The notes beneath the pieces were generated by a model, which made no database searches, was not told the origin of the DNA, and saw only the letters and a program-made list of their open reading frames with translations. Shown piece after piece: positions 12,401-23,940 of a stretch of 64,000 bases of DNA. The first letter of the stretch is position 1. Each line of letters opens with the position of its first letter. Origin of the DNA: Marsupella aquatica (taxonomy: Eukaryota; Marchantiophyta); NCBI GenBank assembly GCA_973895155.1, contig OZ316893.1, positions 17,112,001-17,176,000 of the forward strand, in the 5' to 3' direction. The position numbers and the translations under genes are program-made.

Positions 12401-13158
12401 AGCAACCCAGGAGGAGAGGGCTACCTTAAAGAAGGGATTGGAGGAAGCCCAAAAGGAACTGGAGGAAGCCCAGAAGGAGTTGGAGGAGGCGCAGAAGGAC
12501 CTGGACAAAACGCAGGAGGAGTTGGAAGAAAGCACGAGGAAGATGGAGAACTTACAACGGCGGCCCAACAACCAAACGGAGCGGCTAAAGAAACAAGCCG
12601 TAGTATTTAAGTGCTTGGCTTCATCAGTTCCAACTCCATTTGGGGCAACCAAGTAGCCAGGAGTAGTACTGGCCGAAGGACAAGCCGCAACACTTGCACC
12701 AGTGCCAGAGGTAGGTGGCAAGGGGAAGGGACTGGCCTGCCGAAATAGGGAAGAAGAAGAAGCGGAAACCTTCTGGGTCAGGCAGTAATGCGGCTTCTCA
12801 AGCCGTCGTGACCAAGGAGGTAAACTCGGCACCAACCTCAAGCAAGGTCACGGCAGAGGATCCAACTGCCGGGCTAGAAGGCGGGGATGGCAAAGCCGAG
12901 GCCAGGACACTCAGTGATGAAGCCAAGGTACCGGATCCACCACTAGAGCATGTCGGGGAGGCCGTGGCCGTATTAGAGGCCGTGGCCGTATTAGAGGCCG
13001 TGGCCGATGCTGAGACCAAAGCCGAGGGTGGACCTGGTCAGGCCACGGGTGAGTTGCCTGGGTTTGGGGCAGGTAATTTGTCAGAGGACGGACCTACAGC
13101 AATGGTTGCGGAGGAAGTGTTGGGGGCATCCATTGAGGATCAACCACCGCTACCATGA
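9435..13158 (+). pseudogene. Family A LTR-encoded ORF, decayed copy
   Basis: It matches the A' ORF (60901 onward) along its length. Readable pieces are 9983-11308 (globular region: MAGSGLEAFMKLPWLKPEV, YGKDFYLTPRVISKVFGLP, EMIDFLRVTMHCNLPRPEI), 11531-11902, 11742-12656 (coiled coil rich in EELEEAQKELEE-type heptads) and 12715-13158 (KKKKRKPSGSGS, a nuclear-localisation-like patch, then a low-complexity acidic tail). A deletion of about 17 bp relative to A' near 11822 moves the frame, and another shift lies between 12656 and 12715. Several TAG stops replace sense codons. This copy preserves the C-terminus, which A' loses at the window edge. Confidence 0.65.
12958..13006 (+). repeat. 18-bp in-frame tandem repeat
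   Basis: GAGGCCGTGGCCGTATTA occurs twice, followed by a partial third copy. It is inside the low-complexity tail of the family A ORF and encodes repeated EAVAVL. Confidence 0.85.
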
Positions 13159-14824
13159 CGGTGGTGGAGCGCCGCTCCTTTTAAGGAGGGCGGACGTGGA
13201 GGGAGGAGGTGTGAGTGGGCAGGGCGGGCTCAGATCTCCAAGTTTAGAATTAGGACCAGGACCAAGAGGCGGCCCTGACACTTAGATGAGTGGGATTGCG
13301 GATCCACTGGTAAGAGCAACACTTGTGCTCCTGCCTCGCTTTACATAGGTAGATTACAGTTATGATAGATTAGGCTTACGCTGCAAGGAATTAGGCGGAT
13401 CCACTGCCAGGATAAGTACCTGGGCAGCGGGGAGTTCAGGGCCTTCTTCCTTAGCAAGTTTTTAGTGCACCAGCAGGGCTGAGATCAAGTAGTAAAAGAA
13501 GCTCTCGGTTAGTTATACTATGACCCTTGTGTATATTCATGTTTCCTCATGCCTAAGAGATGAATAGAGTTGGCCTCACGGCTTAGTTCGCAGATCTTGT
13601 GTATGAGAAGTACTGTTTGTATGACAAGTGCATGGTACAATTCAGTCAGAAGGAGTCATTTTGCTATTTGTGTGTCGCATTAACTTGTTTGAAGATTGCC
13701 CACATCAACCAAGAGAAGGGATTAAGCAAGGTAGTAAGAGTTGGATGTGTCGAGCTGAGAGAGGTCTTAGCGGCTTACCCAAGCCAGTTGGGGATCATTC
13801 TGGCGGCAGAATCCAAACATACCTAAAGGAAGATCAGGAGAGGAGGACAAGGGAAGGCATAGAAGAGGCCGACTACGTATCTCATGACCTGATGAAGGAT
13901 CTGTCCAGTATATGTGTGTAAAATGTTAGTAGAGAGTTAGCAGCGTCCCATGCCGCTAAGCCGCGGAATCGGCCTTGCCGAGAGCAAAACCTGCGGGAAT
14001 CGGCTTGTGCAGGGGGGTTTCTTGGGTTTAGGGAGCCATGGGACGCACCACATGTTGCTTGAACATGCCCAGGGAGGACTTAGAGGCAATGAGGAGGGAA
14101 TACCATGGAATGTCAAGTGACAACAAAGCGAGTCATATCTTTAGTCTCTTTGGGTGTAGAGAGGAGCAAGTCAAGAGAAAGGGACTTTTTGTTCAAAGGG
14201 ACGTGTGGTTGGTAAGGATGCATTTATTAAAATGCACGGCTTCAGTACAACAAAGTATTATGACTACAAAAATCAATACAAAGCCGGTTGCACAATTGGT
14301 TTCCATGGAAATCAGGGACAAGGTAAGACACGATCAAGCACTTTGCACGCTCGCGCCTTGTTGGAGTCCATTTTAATCCAAAATGGGGAACCAATACCAC
14401 CTCTTCCCTATGGTGGGTCCAATGGCACCGACACTATTGGATCTTTGAATTGAGCAGTGCTTGGATAGATTTTTCCACCTCCCCCTTCAGCCCATGGCCT
14501 AAGTTGAAAGACTTATCCATCCCAATGGTGTACTTCTGGTAGTGTTCCTTCCTTATGACTTCGACCTGGCTCCGCAATCCAGCTCGGCTAACCAAACTCC
14601 TCCGTACATAGGTGGAACCGGAACCGGTTTTGGATTCGGGGATGCTTCCTCCAATTGCAGGATGGACGGATCCCAGGAGACTGGTTTCTTATGCTTTGGT
14701 TTGTGTTTTTGGCTTTGGGCAGTTGTTTGGCCGGTTCCTGGTTAATAGGTTCCGTATTGGTGGAGCCAGAATCGGTTCCCTGCTTAGCTGGAGCCGTGTC
14801 CTCCGTATTGATGGGCCGTTCTTG

Positions 14825-15400
14825 CTATTCATCTGCCGGGGCGCCAGAGAGGTTCAGGGTGGCTCCGTCTATAGCAACCTTTGGGTAATTTAGGAGATGC
14901 GTCTCCCGCGGGTTGCCTCTATCCCCAAAGACATCTTCCTTGGACAGGGACAAAATGAGTTCAATCATGTCGAGCTCTTCCTCCTCCAAAGTCTCTGAAT
15001 CATACTCCTCGGGTCCCTGTGGAGTCTTGCCCTGATAATCGTCCACCGCCCATGATACCCGTACCGGGGGTGTCCCGAATCTTAGCTCCTTCTTGCCCCA
15101 GTCCATAACTACACGACCACCGTACAGCCACGACCTTCCCAAGAGGACCGGGTAAGAAGATGGTCGGACCGGCCTCATGACCAAAAAGTTTAGATAAAAC
15201 TCCACACCTCCTACGAGGGTGAGAACTTTGGTGAGCGTGCCCAGGGGAAGTACTCTTGCACCATTTGCTAATCAAATAGCTTGGGCTGTAGTTTGATACG
15301 TGAGATACCCCCATTTTACAGATGTTTCCTCAGTCATAATATTGACTCATGCTCCGCCATCCATGAGAACCATCTTGATAGTACAACTATTAATCTCGAT
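14825..15400 (-). pseudogene. Gypsy D aspartic protease, broken
   Basis: The active site reads DGGA at 15361-15350, followed at once by a stop (15349-15347) and then VNIM. Plant Gypsy proteases usually have DGG/DSG followed by a similar VNI sequence, so one base change probably made the stop. A second stop lies about 20 codons on, in the same frame. Further down, VLLGRSWLYGGRVVMDWG is the typical flap-to-C-terminal segment. The frame continues to 14825 through a Glu/Asp-rich region. Nothing resembling reverse transcriptase follows before the element ends near 14455. Confidence 0.7.
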
Positions 15401-15620
15401 CAAGATGTCCGGCGCTCCTAGGTCCTCGCAGATCATATTACAATCCGGAGCTCCGACCCGTGGTAGCCATCTTCTCCATCGGCCCGTGAGCAACTCCCTT
15501 AGTTGTTGCCGATACTAGGGATTATTCTAGAGTAGTTGTCCTACCGTTGCTGTAAATGGGCAACTCTTCACATCTTGTCAAATGTCGTATTCTTCCTTAT
15601 TTTCTTCCTTTGGCTGTAGC

Positions 15621-16622
15621 TTAATTTTCTTTTGCTTCCCGCTTCTCTTGCTCTTCCCATTGCGCCGCCTCAGCTGCCTTTAGATCTTTATCGATTGCTT
15701 TCTTGTATTCCCATGCCTCGTATGCTTCCAACTGTTGTTTTACCAACTCTTCAATGCGAGGGTAGAATAGCTTTGGGTCATCCCGGTGGTAGTCGTTGTC
15801 CTTCTCCGGAGGTATTTCTACCGTTGGCTGCACTGGCGTGGTGTCTTGCTTATGTCGGCATTTCTCTTCGTGTTTCTCTTGCTTTCGTTTGGATCTGGTT
15901 GACACTCGATAACATTCGGCCTCATCCGACAGATTGGGGTGTTTCATCACATCGACCAAGTTGACCCACTTAGTGTTATCATCTTGCCATTCTACGGTGA
16001 TCATTTGAACGACAGCATCGCTTGGAGCCGGTCCACCTGGGGCCAGCCGAGCCGTGCTCACTTGTGCTACGATTACCAACGGGCAATTGGTCATGGAATG
16101 AGCCTCCGTTTTGCACACTTGACATAGTGGCCTTGGCCATCTCCTTGGTTTCTTTGTTCTGTGCACTCCCTCGCAAAGTGACCGGGCTTCTCACAGTTGT
16201 AACAAACCGGGGATTGCCAAATCCCTGGTTTAGGAGTGATGCTCAGGTTACTTATCACTTGGAAGCCTCTGCCACCATTTGGGTATGGATACACAGTTAT
16301 GCCAGCCAAATTCTGAGGACCCACCGTGGAAATCTGATACACGAAGTCAGGTGGTTCTTCAAAGAAATACTCCGTGGACTCCGGTTCTGGCCCTGGGCTG
16401 TCAACATCATCCAATTCCACCTGATGGACTCGATTCTTCCATCTTGGGCATTCCTGCACCACATGCCCCGATTGAAAGCATTTGGAGCACCACGCATGTG
16501 CTTGGGTTTTGGATGGCTTCTTCTTCTCCACGGGCTTCTCCGCCAGGTATACCGACAACGCTTTGAGGCGATCAGTGATTTCATTGAGCTTGTCGGTTTC
16601 AACGGCCTTAGGATCTGGCTTG
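15621..16622 (-). pseudogene. Gypsy D gag C-terminal part with zinc knuckles
   Basis: Continues the gag frame on the far side of the LINE. It has CX2CX4HX4C-type knuckles at CSKCFQSGHVVQEC and CYNCEKPGHFARECT, and a third, looser one at CQVCKTEAHSMTNC after a frame break near 16090-16170. A Lys/Glu-rich region ends at a stop at 15621. Nucleocapsid knuckles bind the element's own RNA. The frame upstream reads NEITDRLKALSVYLAEKP, directly next to the LINE target duplication. Confidence 0.75.
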
Positions 16623-16636
16623 ATTTTCCCCTCCTT
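16623..16636. repeat. LINE target-site duplication, 3' side
   Basis: ATTTTCCCCTCCTT, identical to 23941-23954. It belongs to the gag of element D (minus strand reads through Lys-Glu-Gly-Lys codons). Confidence 0.9.
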
Positions 16637-17365
16637 TTAAATTTTATTTTTTTTTAAATTTTATTTGAAGTTTATTCCGCATGAACCCCACGGATGGGGG
16701 GAGCAGCAGGCCAAAAGGCAAAAAGGTTTTCAAGAGAAGTGACAACAGCTGGGCAGAGTCAAGCCAGGTGCCTTGCCACTAAGCAAGATCATTCAATAGG
16801 CTACCCAATAACCCTGTGAGTGGGAAGCAAAAGTAAAGTAGCCAATACCAGCCAAGCTAACAAGTAGCATTCCGAAGCCTGTAATAAGAATTTACAGGGA
16901 GTAAACAAAACAAGACCCTGGGGTGAGGGTCCTGCCCCCCGTAAACCAGATATCAGTGACAAGCATCTGAGCCAGTAAACTAATGCAAACATGAGTAATC
17001 CTAATCAACACTCAGAAAGAGGTCAAACATCTCACTTTGCTCCTAATAATCCTAATTTGTTCCTGCACTAAAATCTATTTCGCCTGTGTAACTCTGTAAA
17101 ACTTATTCTTAGAACCAGTAGCAGTCGCCACTGTGGTCAGGTGGTCCAAAGTTTCGGAGATGGTAAGTATCTGGTTAAAAACTCGTTTTTTGCCAAGGTC
17201 AAACGTCTGATCATTACGTGCCTTCCAAATAGCCCACAGGATCTGATACATCAAAAACAGACGAAGCGTGCTCCGAGGGCTCTTCCTAAGCGATAAGGAG
17301 ATTAATTCAACCAGGTTCTGATGTGGTTGAATGATTGTACCATTCAGCCAGCCCTGCGCTTCCCT

Positions 17366-20300
17366 TCAGCAGCGCTGTGCATGTCTGCATTTAGTGAAAA
17401 GATGAGGAATAGTCTCTATCATCCCAGGGCACAGAATGCAAATTCCATCTGACTTGGCAATTCTCATTGCTCTTGATCCAGAGAATAGTCCTTGTGCCAA
17501 GACCCGCCAGAGAAACATTTTTGCTCTAGTGGAAAGGTCTGTCGTCCAGATCAACAACCAAATCTTGCTCCATTCTTCATCGGTATGGCTCACTTCCCAT
17601 ATCCTGTTCAACCTGAGGTGATCCGTTCCTTTAGGCCTCAACATTTCGTATACCCGCCAGTTGGGTAGGCCAAACTGCCGAATCCGTATGTCCTTGTCAG
17701 ACCACTGCCATTGACAAGCGAGGGTATCAAATCCACTACCCAAGAAAATGGATCTGTGGACCACTCTGATCAGTGCAAGGCATAAGGTTCGGTCTCCATC
17801 GGTGAGGCCTCTCAATCGGTTCAGCCTAGTATCCAAGTTCCTCCAGTCATTCGTAGCAGAGGACCAAAAATCCCCAACCTTCCTGATTCCTAAGTTGCCA
17901 CAAAGTCGAGTCACTGTCCCAATGGATGCCTCAGGCAGGTCATAGAAATCCTGAGAGCATCAAACTAGATCTTCCAGTATCCAGTGTCCAGGGATCGCAT
18001 CCACCCCAGGGTGGAAAATCAGGTTTTCCCTAGCAAGTGCCCATGCGCCCCAGAGTTGCCCCGTGTAAGTCAATTTCCCGAACGATCATGGTGAACCCAG
18101 TAGCATTAGATCTGACATAGAGTAGTGGTTCCTGCGTATAGATCGATAGTTTCTCCATTTTGTCAATCCCAAGTTTATAGCAAAGAGTTTCGCCCATTCC
18201 GTCTTTGGGTGATCCAACGCCCCTATGAACCACTTACAGAGGAGTGCATCAGAATGACTTCTGAAGTCTTTCAGGCCAAGTCCGCCAACATTCTTTGGCC
18301 TGCACAGCTTATCCCACGCCACAAGGGGTAACCTTTTACCCCCCGTCCTGTTGTTACCCCAAAGGAAATTCCTGCTTAATGCTGTCAATTTCCTAGCCAG
18401 TGCAGCCGGGGAGCGTAAAAACATCATATGATATATGGGTATAGCCTGCAAGACATGTTTAACATGCAAAAGGCGGCCCGTAAATGACAGAAAGTGTGAG
18501 GACCACGAAGACCGTCATGCGCTAATCCTATCCAGACAGAAGCCATGTAACTGCGCTTCTGACAAGCCAGCTCCCAATGGAGCACCCAAGTATTTCTGCA
18601 CCATTCCTGATTCACTGATAACACATCCCGTCGCTCTAAGCCATCCAGGAATCTCCTCTACTCCCAAGGGGATAACAATGGACTTTTTGAGATTGAGTTT
18701 TGCTCCAGTGGCACATTCGTAAGTGTTCAATGTGCTTGTAGCCTGTTCGAATGCTAACTCCGTAACAGGGATGAATAGACCCATGTCATCCGCAAATAAT
18801 CTAAATGAGATATTCAAGTCAGGAGTAATTTGAAATCCTTGTAATCTCCCTGCCCTGATTTCCGCATTACAAAAATCCATTAGCGGTTGGGTCAAAATTG
18901 CAAACAATAGAGGGGAGAGAGGGCATCCCTGTCTCACCCCCCGACTCAACTGAATATCTTCAGTCCAGATCCTGTTAACTAGAGCCTTGGAATTCGCATT
19001 ACTTAGTAGCGACTTGACCAAGAAGATAAAATGAGACCCAGTGCCCAGTAGGTGCATTGTTTCCCAGATGTAGGAGTGATCCACTCTATCAAACGCTTTC
19101 TCGAAATCCAGCTTCAGGAATAGAGCCGGTGTATTCGTAATGTTAATCCAATCATTCATCAGCCAGGTAATGGAGTTATTCTCTAAAATATTTCTGCCAG
19201 GGATGAATCCTGTTTGTTGTGGGCAGATCAACTTAGAAAGCAACGGTTTTAATCGTTGTGTCAGTAGTTTGGCAATAATCTTGTAAATGATTGTCAACAT
19301 TGTGAGCGGTCGCCAATCCCCCAGCCTTTGTTTGTCAGTCTTTTTAGGAAAGAAACGAATGACTCCCTCCTTTATCTTGAATGCAAGATGTCCCGTACGC
19401 CAAAAATCAGCCACCATGGAGTGTAGATCCTCCTTTAAAAAATCCCAGCATGCGCGAATTCCCTCTGCTGTCACCCCATCAATCCCCGGAGCCTTGTCAC
19501 ATGGTAAAAGTAACAGGGTACAATGCAACTCCTGTATTGAGGGTAGAGCCTCTAATCTTCTGATTTCATTACTCGTAAGTGCAAACCGAGTATGAGCATA
19601 GAGTACACGTCGAGCGGTGAGCATATCTGATAGCGCCTCCTCTAAGAGGATCGGTGGTGAATATAGCTCCTCGCAATGTCTCTGCACCTCCTTGATTACT
19701 AGCCGTTCATCCCGAATCTCTCGTCCTCCTTCCACTACCAGGTACTCCATGTTTTCCCTCTGCCGCTTTGCCTTGACAGTAGAAAAGAAAACTTGGAAGT
19801 TTCTTCACCCTGGCCAAGCCATCTGATCCGAGATAGACGTCGATTGTGATGTGCCTCCTCTATCTCCATTTCACGTACACAATCCTCTGTATACATGAAA
19901 TTCAAAGTGCAAGAGGATGAGTGATCCTCAACAATAGCCAACTTTAGCATTCATAGCTTATCCTTCATTAACAGCATCTCTTCCTCCCAAGGTAGGGGTG
20001 CAGCTTGTAGCTCCATATAGCATTTTCTTAGCCTTTGATATGCCAGTGTGAATCTCAGGTGCGGGTCCAAGGGAGGAATGTCAACCCCCCAAGCCCTAGT
20101 GAGTAGTTCTACATTGCCTTGTTTCCGTAGAACCGCAGGATTGGCCTTGAAATACGTCGCTCGCCTTTGGTCTGCTCCAGCCAGTATTGGGAGGGTAAAT
20201 CTAAAAGTAAGTATCACCGGATCGTGGTCAGAAAGTGCAGATGTCCCATCGTGCAGGAGAGCCAATACTTCCCCCGTCCAACTCCCTTTTTCACTGAGAT

Positions 20301-20927
20301 AGAATCGGTCTAGGCGTGACTGTATTAATCTGCCATTGCGAACCCTTCTCCAAGTGAATTTGGATCCAGTAACCTGACCCAAGATTCCAAACACATCTTG
20401 TAAGTCCAATCTTGTAGTAAGGAACCTCCAGAATTCTTTCTCTCTACCGCAAATCAAGGGGGAGGAACCAGTGGAGTCACCCCTTAATTCCGTCATATTA
20501 AAATCGCCACCGAAGATCCACCGATCCTGAGGCAAAGCATTCCGAAGATCATTCCATAGTAGAGTCCTTTCTCCAGTGGAGCAAGGAGCATACACACAGA
20601 TTAAACCAAAATTTCCTTCAGTATGTTCTACTTGGATCCAGACCGCTCGGCCCTTATCCAACGTGCCGGATGTAAGCACTTTAAACAACGGGTGCAATAG
20701 AATGGCAGTACCGCCTCTGCCCGCATCCGGGAGAGAGTAAAAGTGTTGATATGTAGGTAAAATGATTTGAGAGCAATGTCCAATCTGAAACTGTCAGCCT
20801 TAACCTCTTGGAGCATCAGTGCATTGAGGTGAGGTCGGTTGGCTGAAACCCATTTAGATACCACAATTTTCCGATTTGGATCGCATAAGCCACACACGTT
20901 CCATGTGGCCACCTTGAAAGTTGTCAT
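17366..20927 (-). pseudogene. LINE ORF2: endonuclease and reverse transcriptase, frameshifted
   Basis: It starts at ATG 20927 with the apurinic endonuclease signature (VATWNVCGL, LMLQEVKAD), continues after a frameshift near 20750 with CVYAP, WIFGGDFNM, and SALSDHDPVIL. A stop at 19951 and another frameshift near 19790 lead into the reverse transcriptase: WRPLTMLTIIYKIIAKLL, PQQTGFIPGRNI, FLKLDFEKAFDRVDH, GVRQGCPLSPLLF and LFADDMGLFIP (the catalytic FADD box). After a stop at 18515, thumb-region pieces at 18469-18086 and a zf-RVT-like C-terminal segment at 17914-17366 (CILCPGMIETIPHLFTKC) follow. This order is that of plant L1 elements. Several lesions make it non-functional. Confidence 0.88.
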
Positions 20928-20992
20928 GAAAATTCAACTTAATCAATTAACCTCCCTGCTCCAGCCTAAGGCTAAATGACACCTCGTAGGAG

Positions 20993-23245
20993 TTAGACAC
21001 TTTCCTGCAGGGAGCCCATCGAGGGCCCAGCAGGTAAAAGTAGCAGTGCCGCCTCAGGTGACCTTACCATAGCATTAGGATCAGGTGAAAGAATTGCTAC
21101 CACCTCACAGGGGGAATCCAAGACATTCAGCATTACATCAGGTGATAGAGGAGGAGCCTCAGTAGTGCCCGAAATCGTCAAGGCACCAATCGGGTGTTGC
21201 AGATCTCTTCTCGCTCGCCGACTGGGGGTGCTCCATCCATCATCATCCTGCAAGTGGTGATCAGCAACAAATTGTAAGGCACGCTGATTCCTGGCCTTCT
21301 TTTTCCCCTTTTTCTTTTCATCCGGTGGGGACCGCTTAGCCAATTTCCTGGCCCGATCCTTTTTAACCGTTAAATTAGAGATGAATCCTTCATACTCCAA
21401 CAACTCCATGTCAGAGGGCTTCTCTAAAGACGACAGCCCATTGCCTTCTTCCATTTCCTCCGAGGTTTCCACATCCTGACGCGGTAGACCCGAATTCTCA
21501 TCTGGCTCCGCAACAATGAGAGGAGTATCAACTGATCCTGTTCTAGTCAGGTCTTTTGAATTGTTCAGATTATCATTTAATATAGCCGAGGCATAGTGCA
21601 TTGTTTGTAGGTTCTGCATGACCCCAGAGATAGCGGCGGCACCAGCCCGCAGGTGAAGAGCAATCACTCCCGCCCTTCCTTCATCCGTGCATTCATCTAC
21701 TTCTCGCTCAATTACCACCGAAGGAGGCACCACATTCCCCCCCATCGCACTCCCAAATAAAACAAAATCCCCGGCTCCATTCGCCGGTGGAGGCGCCCTG
21801 CTCGCAGTCAGAGTGTCACTCTTAGCAACAGGTGTTTCCTTGCCCACTTGATCCACCACGGAAGGGAGTGCATCCACTGTTGCAATAGATCCAGCGGGCA
21901 CCGTGGCAAGAGCCAACGGTGGGGCAGCGTCCGGGGGGTCGACGGGTGCAATACTCACCGGCTCCACAGTCTCATGTAATCTGCAATCCCGAGCAAGATG
22001 ACCTTTTTTATTGCACTTAAAGCAGTGAAACGGGATATTTTTGAAAATGATAGGCTGCCAAATCGAAAGATCCACTTTAATCCGGACCTCCACACTTTGT
22101 GGTAGCTCCCGCTGCGTATCCCAAAGAATACACACACGATCATGCGGATAAGTGCTCAAATCATCCCCTTGGGTGTAATGCAGTATATCTCCCAGAGAGG
22201 CAACCAGCTTGCGTCGACATGGTTCAAGAATAAGTGCCCGGAATGGGATTTCTATCCACACCGGCAGCAGCGTAAAGGATTTGTTCTGAATGTCAAAAGA
22301 GGGATCCCAAGGGAAAGTAAACACATATTTCCGATCCAGAAACCAAGGGACCCCCTCCAATGCCAGGTCACGATGCTCCGGATTTTTGAAAGCCACCAAA
22401 TAGAAGCTCTTCCCCACAAACTTTACTTGTGTCACAGGCCAGTGCATCTCCTTAACCAAGGTTTTCTCCACCCAGAATTTGAAGGTGGGTAGCATGGGAG
22501 CCCTGTCAGTAAAGTAGCACATCATGGCACAATTAAAGAGCTCCGTGACACTGACCGTTGCTTCCTCCAGGGACCATTCGATAGTCGTGTGCAGTTTAGA
22601 TGGCCAGTCTTGAACTGAGAGATCCGCAATGCGCTTGAGTAAAGGAACACAGGCCTCAGCCGCCTGCTTGTTGGTCTCCACGGGTCTCCCATGTTCCGGA
22701 GCAACAGTCCTACCCGGAGTTCGCGCCACCGAGCCAGACCACTGCACAGCATTTGCATTCCTCCCCGCAGATTCCCCAGCAATTATTGGCTCGTCCTCCA
22801 TTCTTTCCCCAATGTCGTCATTGAATCGCACCCCAATGTGTTGTGGCCTACGGCCTTCCAGCTCGTCCATCGCCAATCTCTCTATCTTCTCCCGATCCCA
22901 ACGAGAGAAGCCATCGGAATTGTCACTAGAGGGTCGAAGCCCGAACCAGCTCTGGGCCGCAGCAGCAGGCATGACTGAATAATTTTCCTTGACGCCATCA
23001 GGTCGATTCTCCTGGTTCTCCCTGGAGCGCACATCCTGTCCGGAATACCTATGTTTCAATTCTTGACGGGATGTATCGTGGGAGGTGGACGCATGAGAAT
23101 CATGTGTTGGTGGTTCCGACCGAGCAACAGGGTCAGCCCAGTATCCAGCTCCACCTTCGGCATTGCGCCGGGAGGTCTTTTCTCTCAAAAGAGCAGGTCC
23201 AGCTCCATGACCATGATAGCCATAGTTGGGGCGGGTGTTCTCCAT
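20993..23245 (-). CDS. LINE ORF1 protein (DUF4283-like, zinc knuckle)
   Basis: An uninterrupted 750-codon frame from ATG at 23245. Residues from about 230 to 420 form a DUF4283-like region (CYFTDRAPMLPTFKFWVEK, LVAFKNPEHRDLALEGVPWF, VWIEIPFRAL), followed by a CX2CX4HX4C knuckle, CFKCNKKGHLARDC, near residue 430. The rest is Pro/Ala-rich and acidic linker with a basic patch (KKGKKKARNQR) near residue 660. Such ORF1 proteins bind LINE RNA. The frame ends 66 bp before the ATG of ORF2. It is the only intact long frame of this LINE, which suggests an insertion of modest age. Confidence 0.88.
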   Translation of the reverse strand: MENTRPNYGYHGHGAGPALLREKTSRRNAEGGAGYWADPVARSEPPTHDSHASTSHDTSRQELKHRYSGQDVRSRENQENRPDGVKENYSVMPAAAAQSWFGLRPSSDNSDGFSRWDREKIERLAMDELEGRRPQHIGVRFNDDIGERMEDEPIIAGESAGRNANAVQWSGSVARTPGRTVAPEHGRPVETNKQAAEACVPLLKRIADLSVQDWPSKLHTTIEWSLEEATVSVTELFNCAMMCYFTDRAPMLPTFKFWVEKTLVKEMHWPVTQVKFVGKSFYLVAFKNPEHRDLALEGVPWFLDRKYVFTFPWDPSFDIQNKSFTLLPVWIEIPFRALILEPCRRKLVASLGDILHYTQGDDLSTYPHDRVCILWDTQRELPQSVEVRIKVDLSIWQPIIFKNIPFHCFKCNKKGHLARDCRLHETVEPVSIAPVDPPDAAPPLALATVPAGSIATVDALPSVVDQVGKETPVAKSDTLTASRAPPPANGAGDFVLFGSAMGGNVVPPSVVIEREVDECTDEGRAGVIALHLRAGAAAISGVMQNLQTMHYASAILNDNLNNSKDLTRTGSVDTPLIVAEPDENSGLPRQDVETSEEMEEGNGLSSLEKPSDMELLEYEGFISNLTVKKDRARKLAKRSPPDEKKKGKKKARNQRALQFVADHHLQDDDGWSTPSRRARRDLQHPIGALTISGTTEAPPLSPDVMLNVLDSPCEVVAILSPDPNAMVRSPEAALLLLPAGPSMGSLQESV

Positions 23246-23940
23246 ATGTTACCAAGTGTAGCCAGGTCTAGAGGATTCAGCAATATACACCAATCTAGAG
23301 GCAGAAAGGGGCACTTAATAGGTGCAAGATTAGATCAAAAACAGAGGGTTGGCTAAAGTAGAAGCTTTCTGGACTTAGACACTAGAACAGATTACGTTCA
23401 AAGAGAAAGTTCTCACCTCCCCGCCCACAGGTCCACCCTATGATGTTCGTTGATACAGACTTCTGTGCCGTGAATTCTTCTCCAGGGATAAATCAGCTCA
23501 CCAATCGACAGCAGGTGCTATCAATAGAGCGCAGCGAGTCCCCAAATCTATAGCCTAGTTTAGCAGTTTCCCTATATCAGTCACTCTACATTGAGGTAGG
23601 ATCACATCAAATCAGATTCTTCCACCACGCTCACATGCCTTATCACGCAAACACTGCTTGGGCTCCCTTGATCAACTCCACCAACTACTTTAGGGTGGAC
23701 AAAAACCGCGGCCGTGAACCTTGCACAGTGCCCTATTCACGTGAAAAAACCTCCGGCTTCCAAAATCCCCCCAGATGGTTCGATTGATAGCAGAATCACC
23801 TCCGTCTAAGAGATAAGCAAGATTAGAACATGAAAAAAACCATCCAATCGATCAAAAACCCGAGAGAAACCCAAACCCTAGTGCACCTCAGCTCCGTCAG
23901 TTCTCTTCTTCAGCTCCGTCAGTCCCTTGTCACCACTTCT

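Larger units (their letters stand above)
9318..14052 (+). mobile_element. Giant solo LTR, family A (4,735 bp)
   Basis: The element begins TGTGATGCCTAGCC and ends GCACCACA (TG...CA). It is flanked by a perfect 5-bp duplication, TGTTG at 9313-9317 and 14053-14057. Removing it restores the reading frame of the disrupted ORF. A related sequence at 55255-55749 ends in the same CACCACA and is followed directly by a primer-binding-like site and gag, which shows that this sequence is an LTR. No internal region is present, so this is a solo LTR left by recombination. It carries a decayed long ORF. The related copy A' (56161 onward) is better preserved. Confidence 0.88.
8174..14453 (+). pseudogene. Triple-repeat (DUF8039-like) transposon-type ORF, split by a solo LTR
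   Basis: The gene occupies 8174-9317 and resumes at 14058 after a solo LTR. The first part has three tandem repeats of about 100 residues. Each holds an EV-x-L/V start, an A-x-G-V/I centre and an (A/E)EV-x-x-x-x-V-x-W end; visible examples are KKGDEVQLFIFDQLVANGVV and TIEEVLHTWVMWD. They resemble DUF8039-type repeats found beside plant transposases (from memory, unchecked). A frameshift near 9025-9037 breaks the third repeat. The second part contains SLFGCREEQVKRKGLFVQRD and, after a frameshift near 14205, GCTIGFHGNQGQGK. The frame runs correctly through the target duplication across the LTR (CCKLKCC to LNMPRE). It looks transposon-derived, function unknown. Confidence 0.55.
16637..23940 (-). 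mobile_element. Full-length plant L1-type LINE (7,304 bp)
   Basis: It lies on the minus strand between perfect 14-bp copies of ATTTTCCCCTCCTT (16623-16636 and 23941-23954), the duplication made by target-primed reverse transcription. The 3' end has an A-rich tail (T-rich on the plus strand, about 16637-16672). ORF1 (DUF4283-like plus zinc knuckle) and ORF2 (endonuclease, reverse transcriptase, C-terminal zinc motif) are present. The 5' leader (23246-23940) contains a tandem ACTGACGGAGCTGA repeat near its start. ORF2 has frameshifts, so this copy is no longer autonomous. It interrupts the gag of element D. Confidence 0.9.

Noticed and set aside
15632-16657. Long plus-strand ORFs (110 and 211 codons)
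   Set aside because: They are shadows of the minus-strand gag with zinc knuckles.
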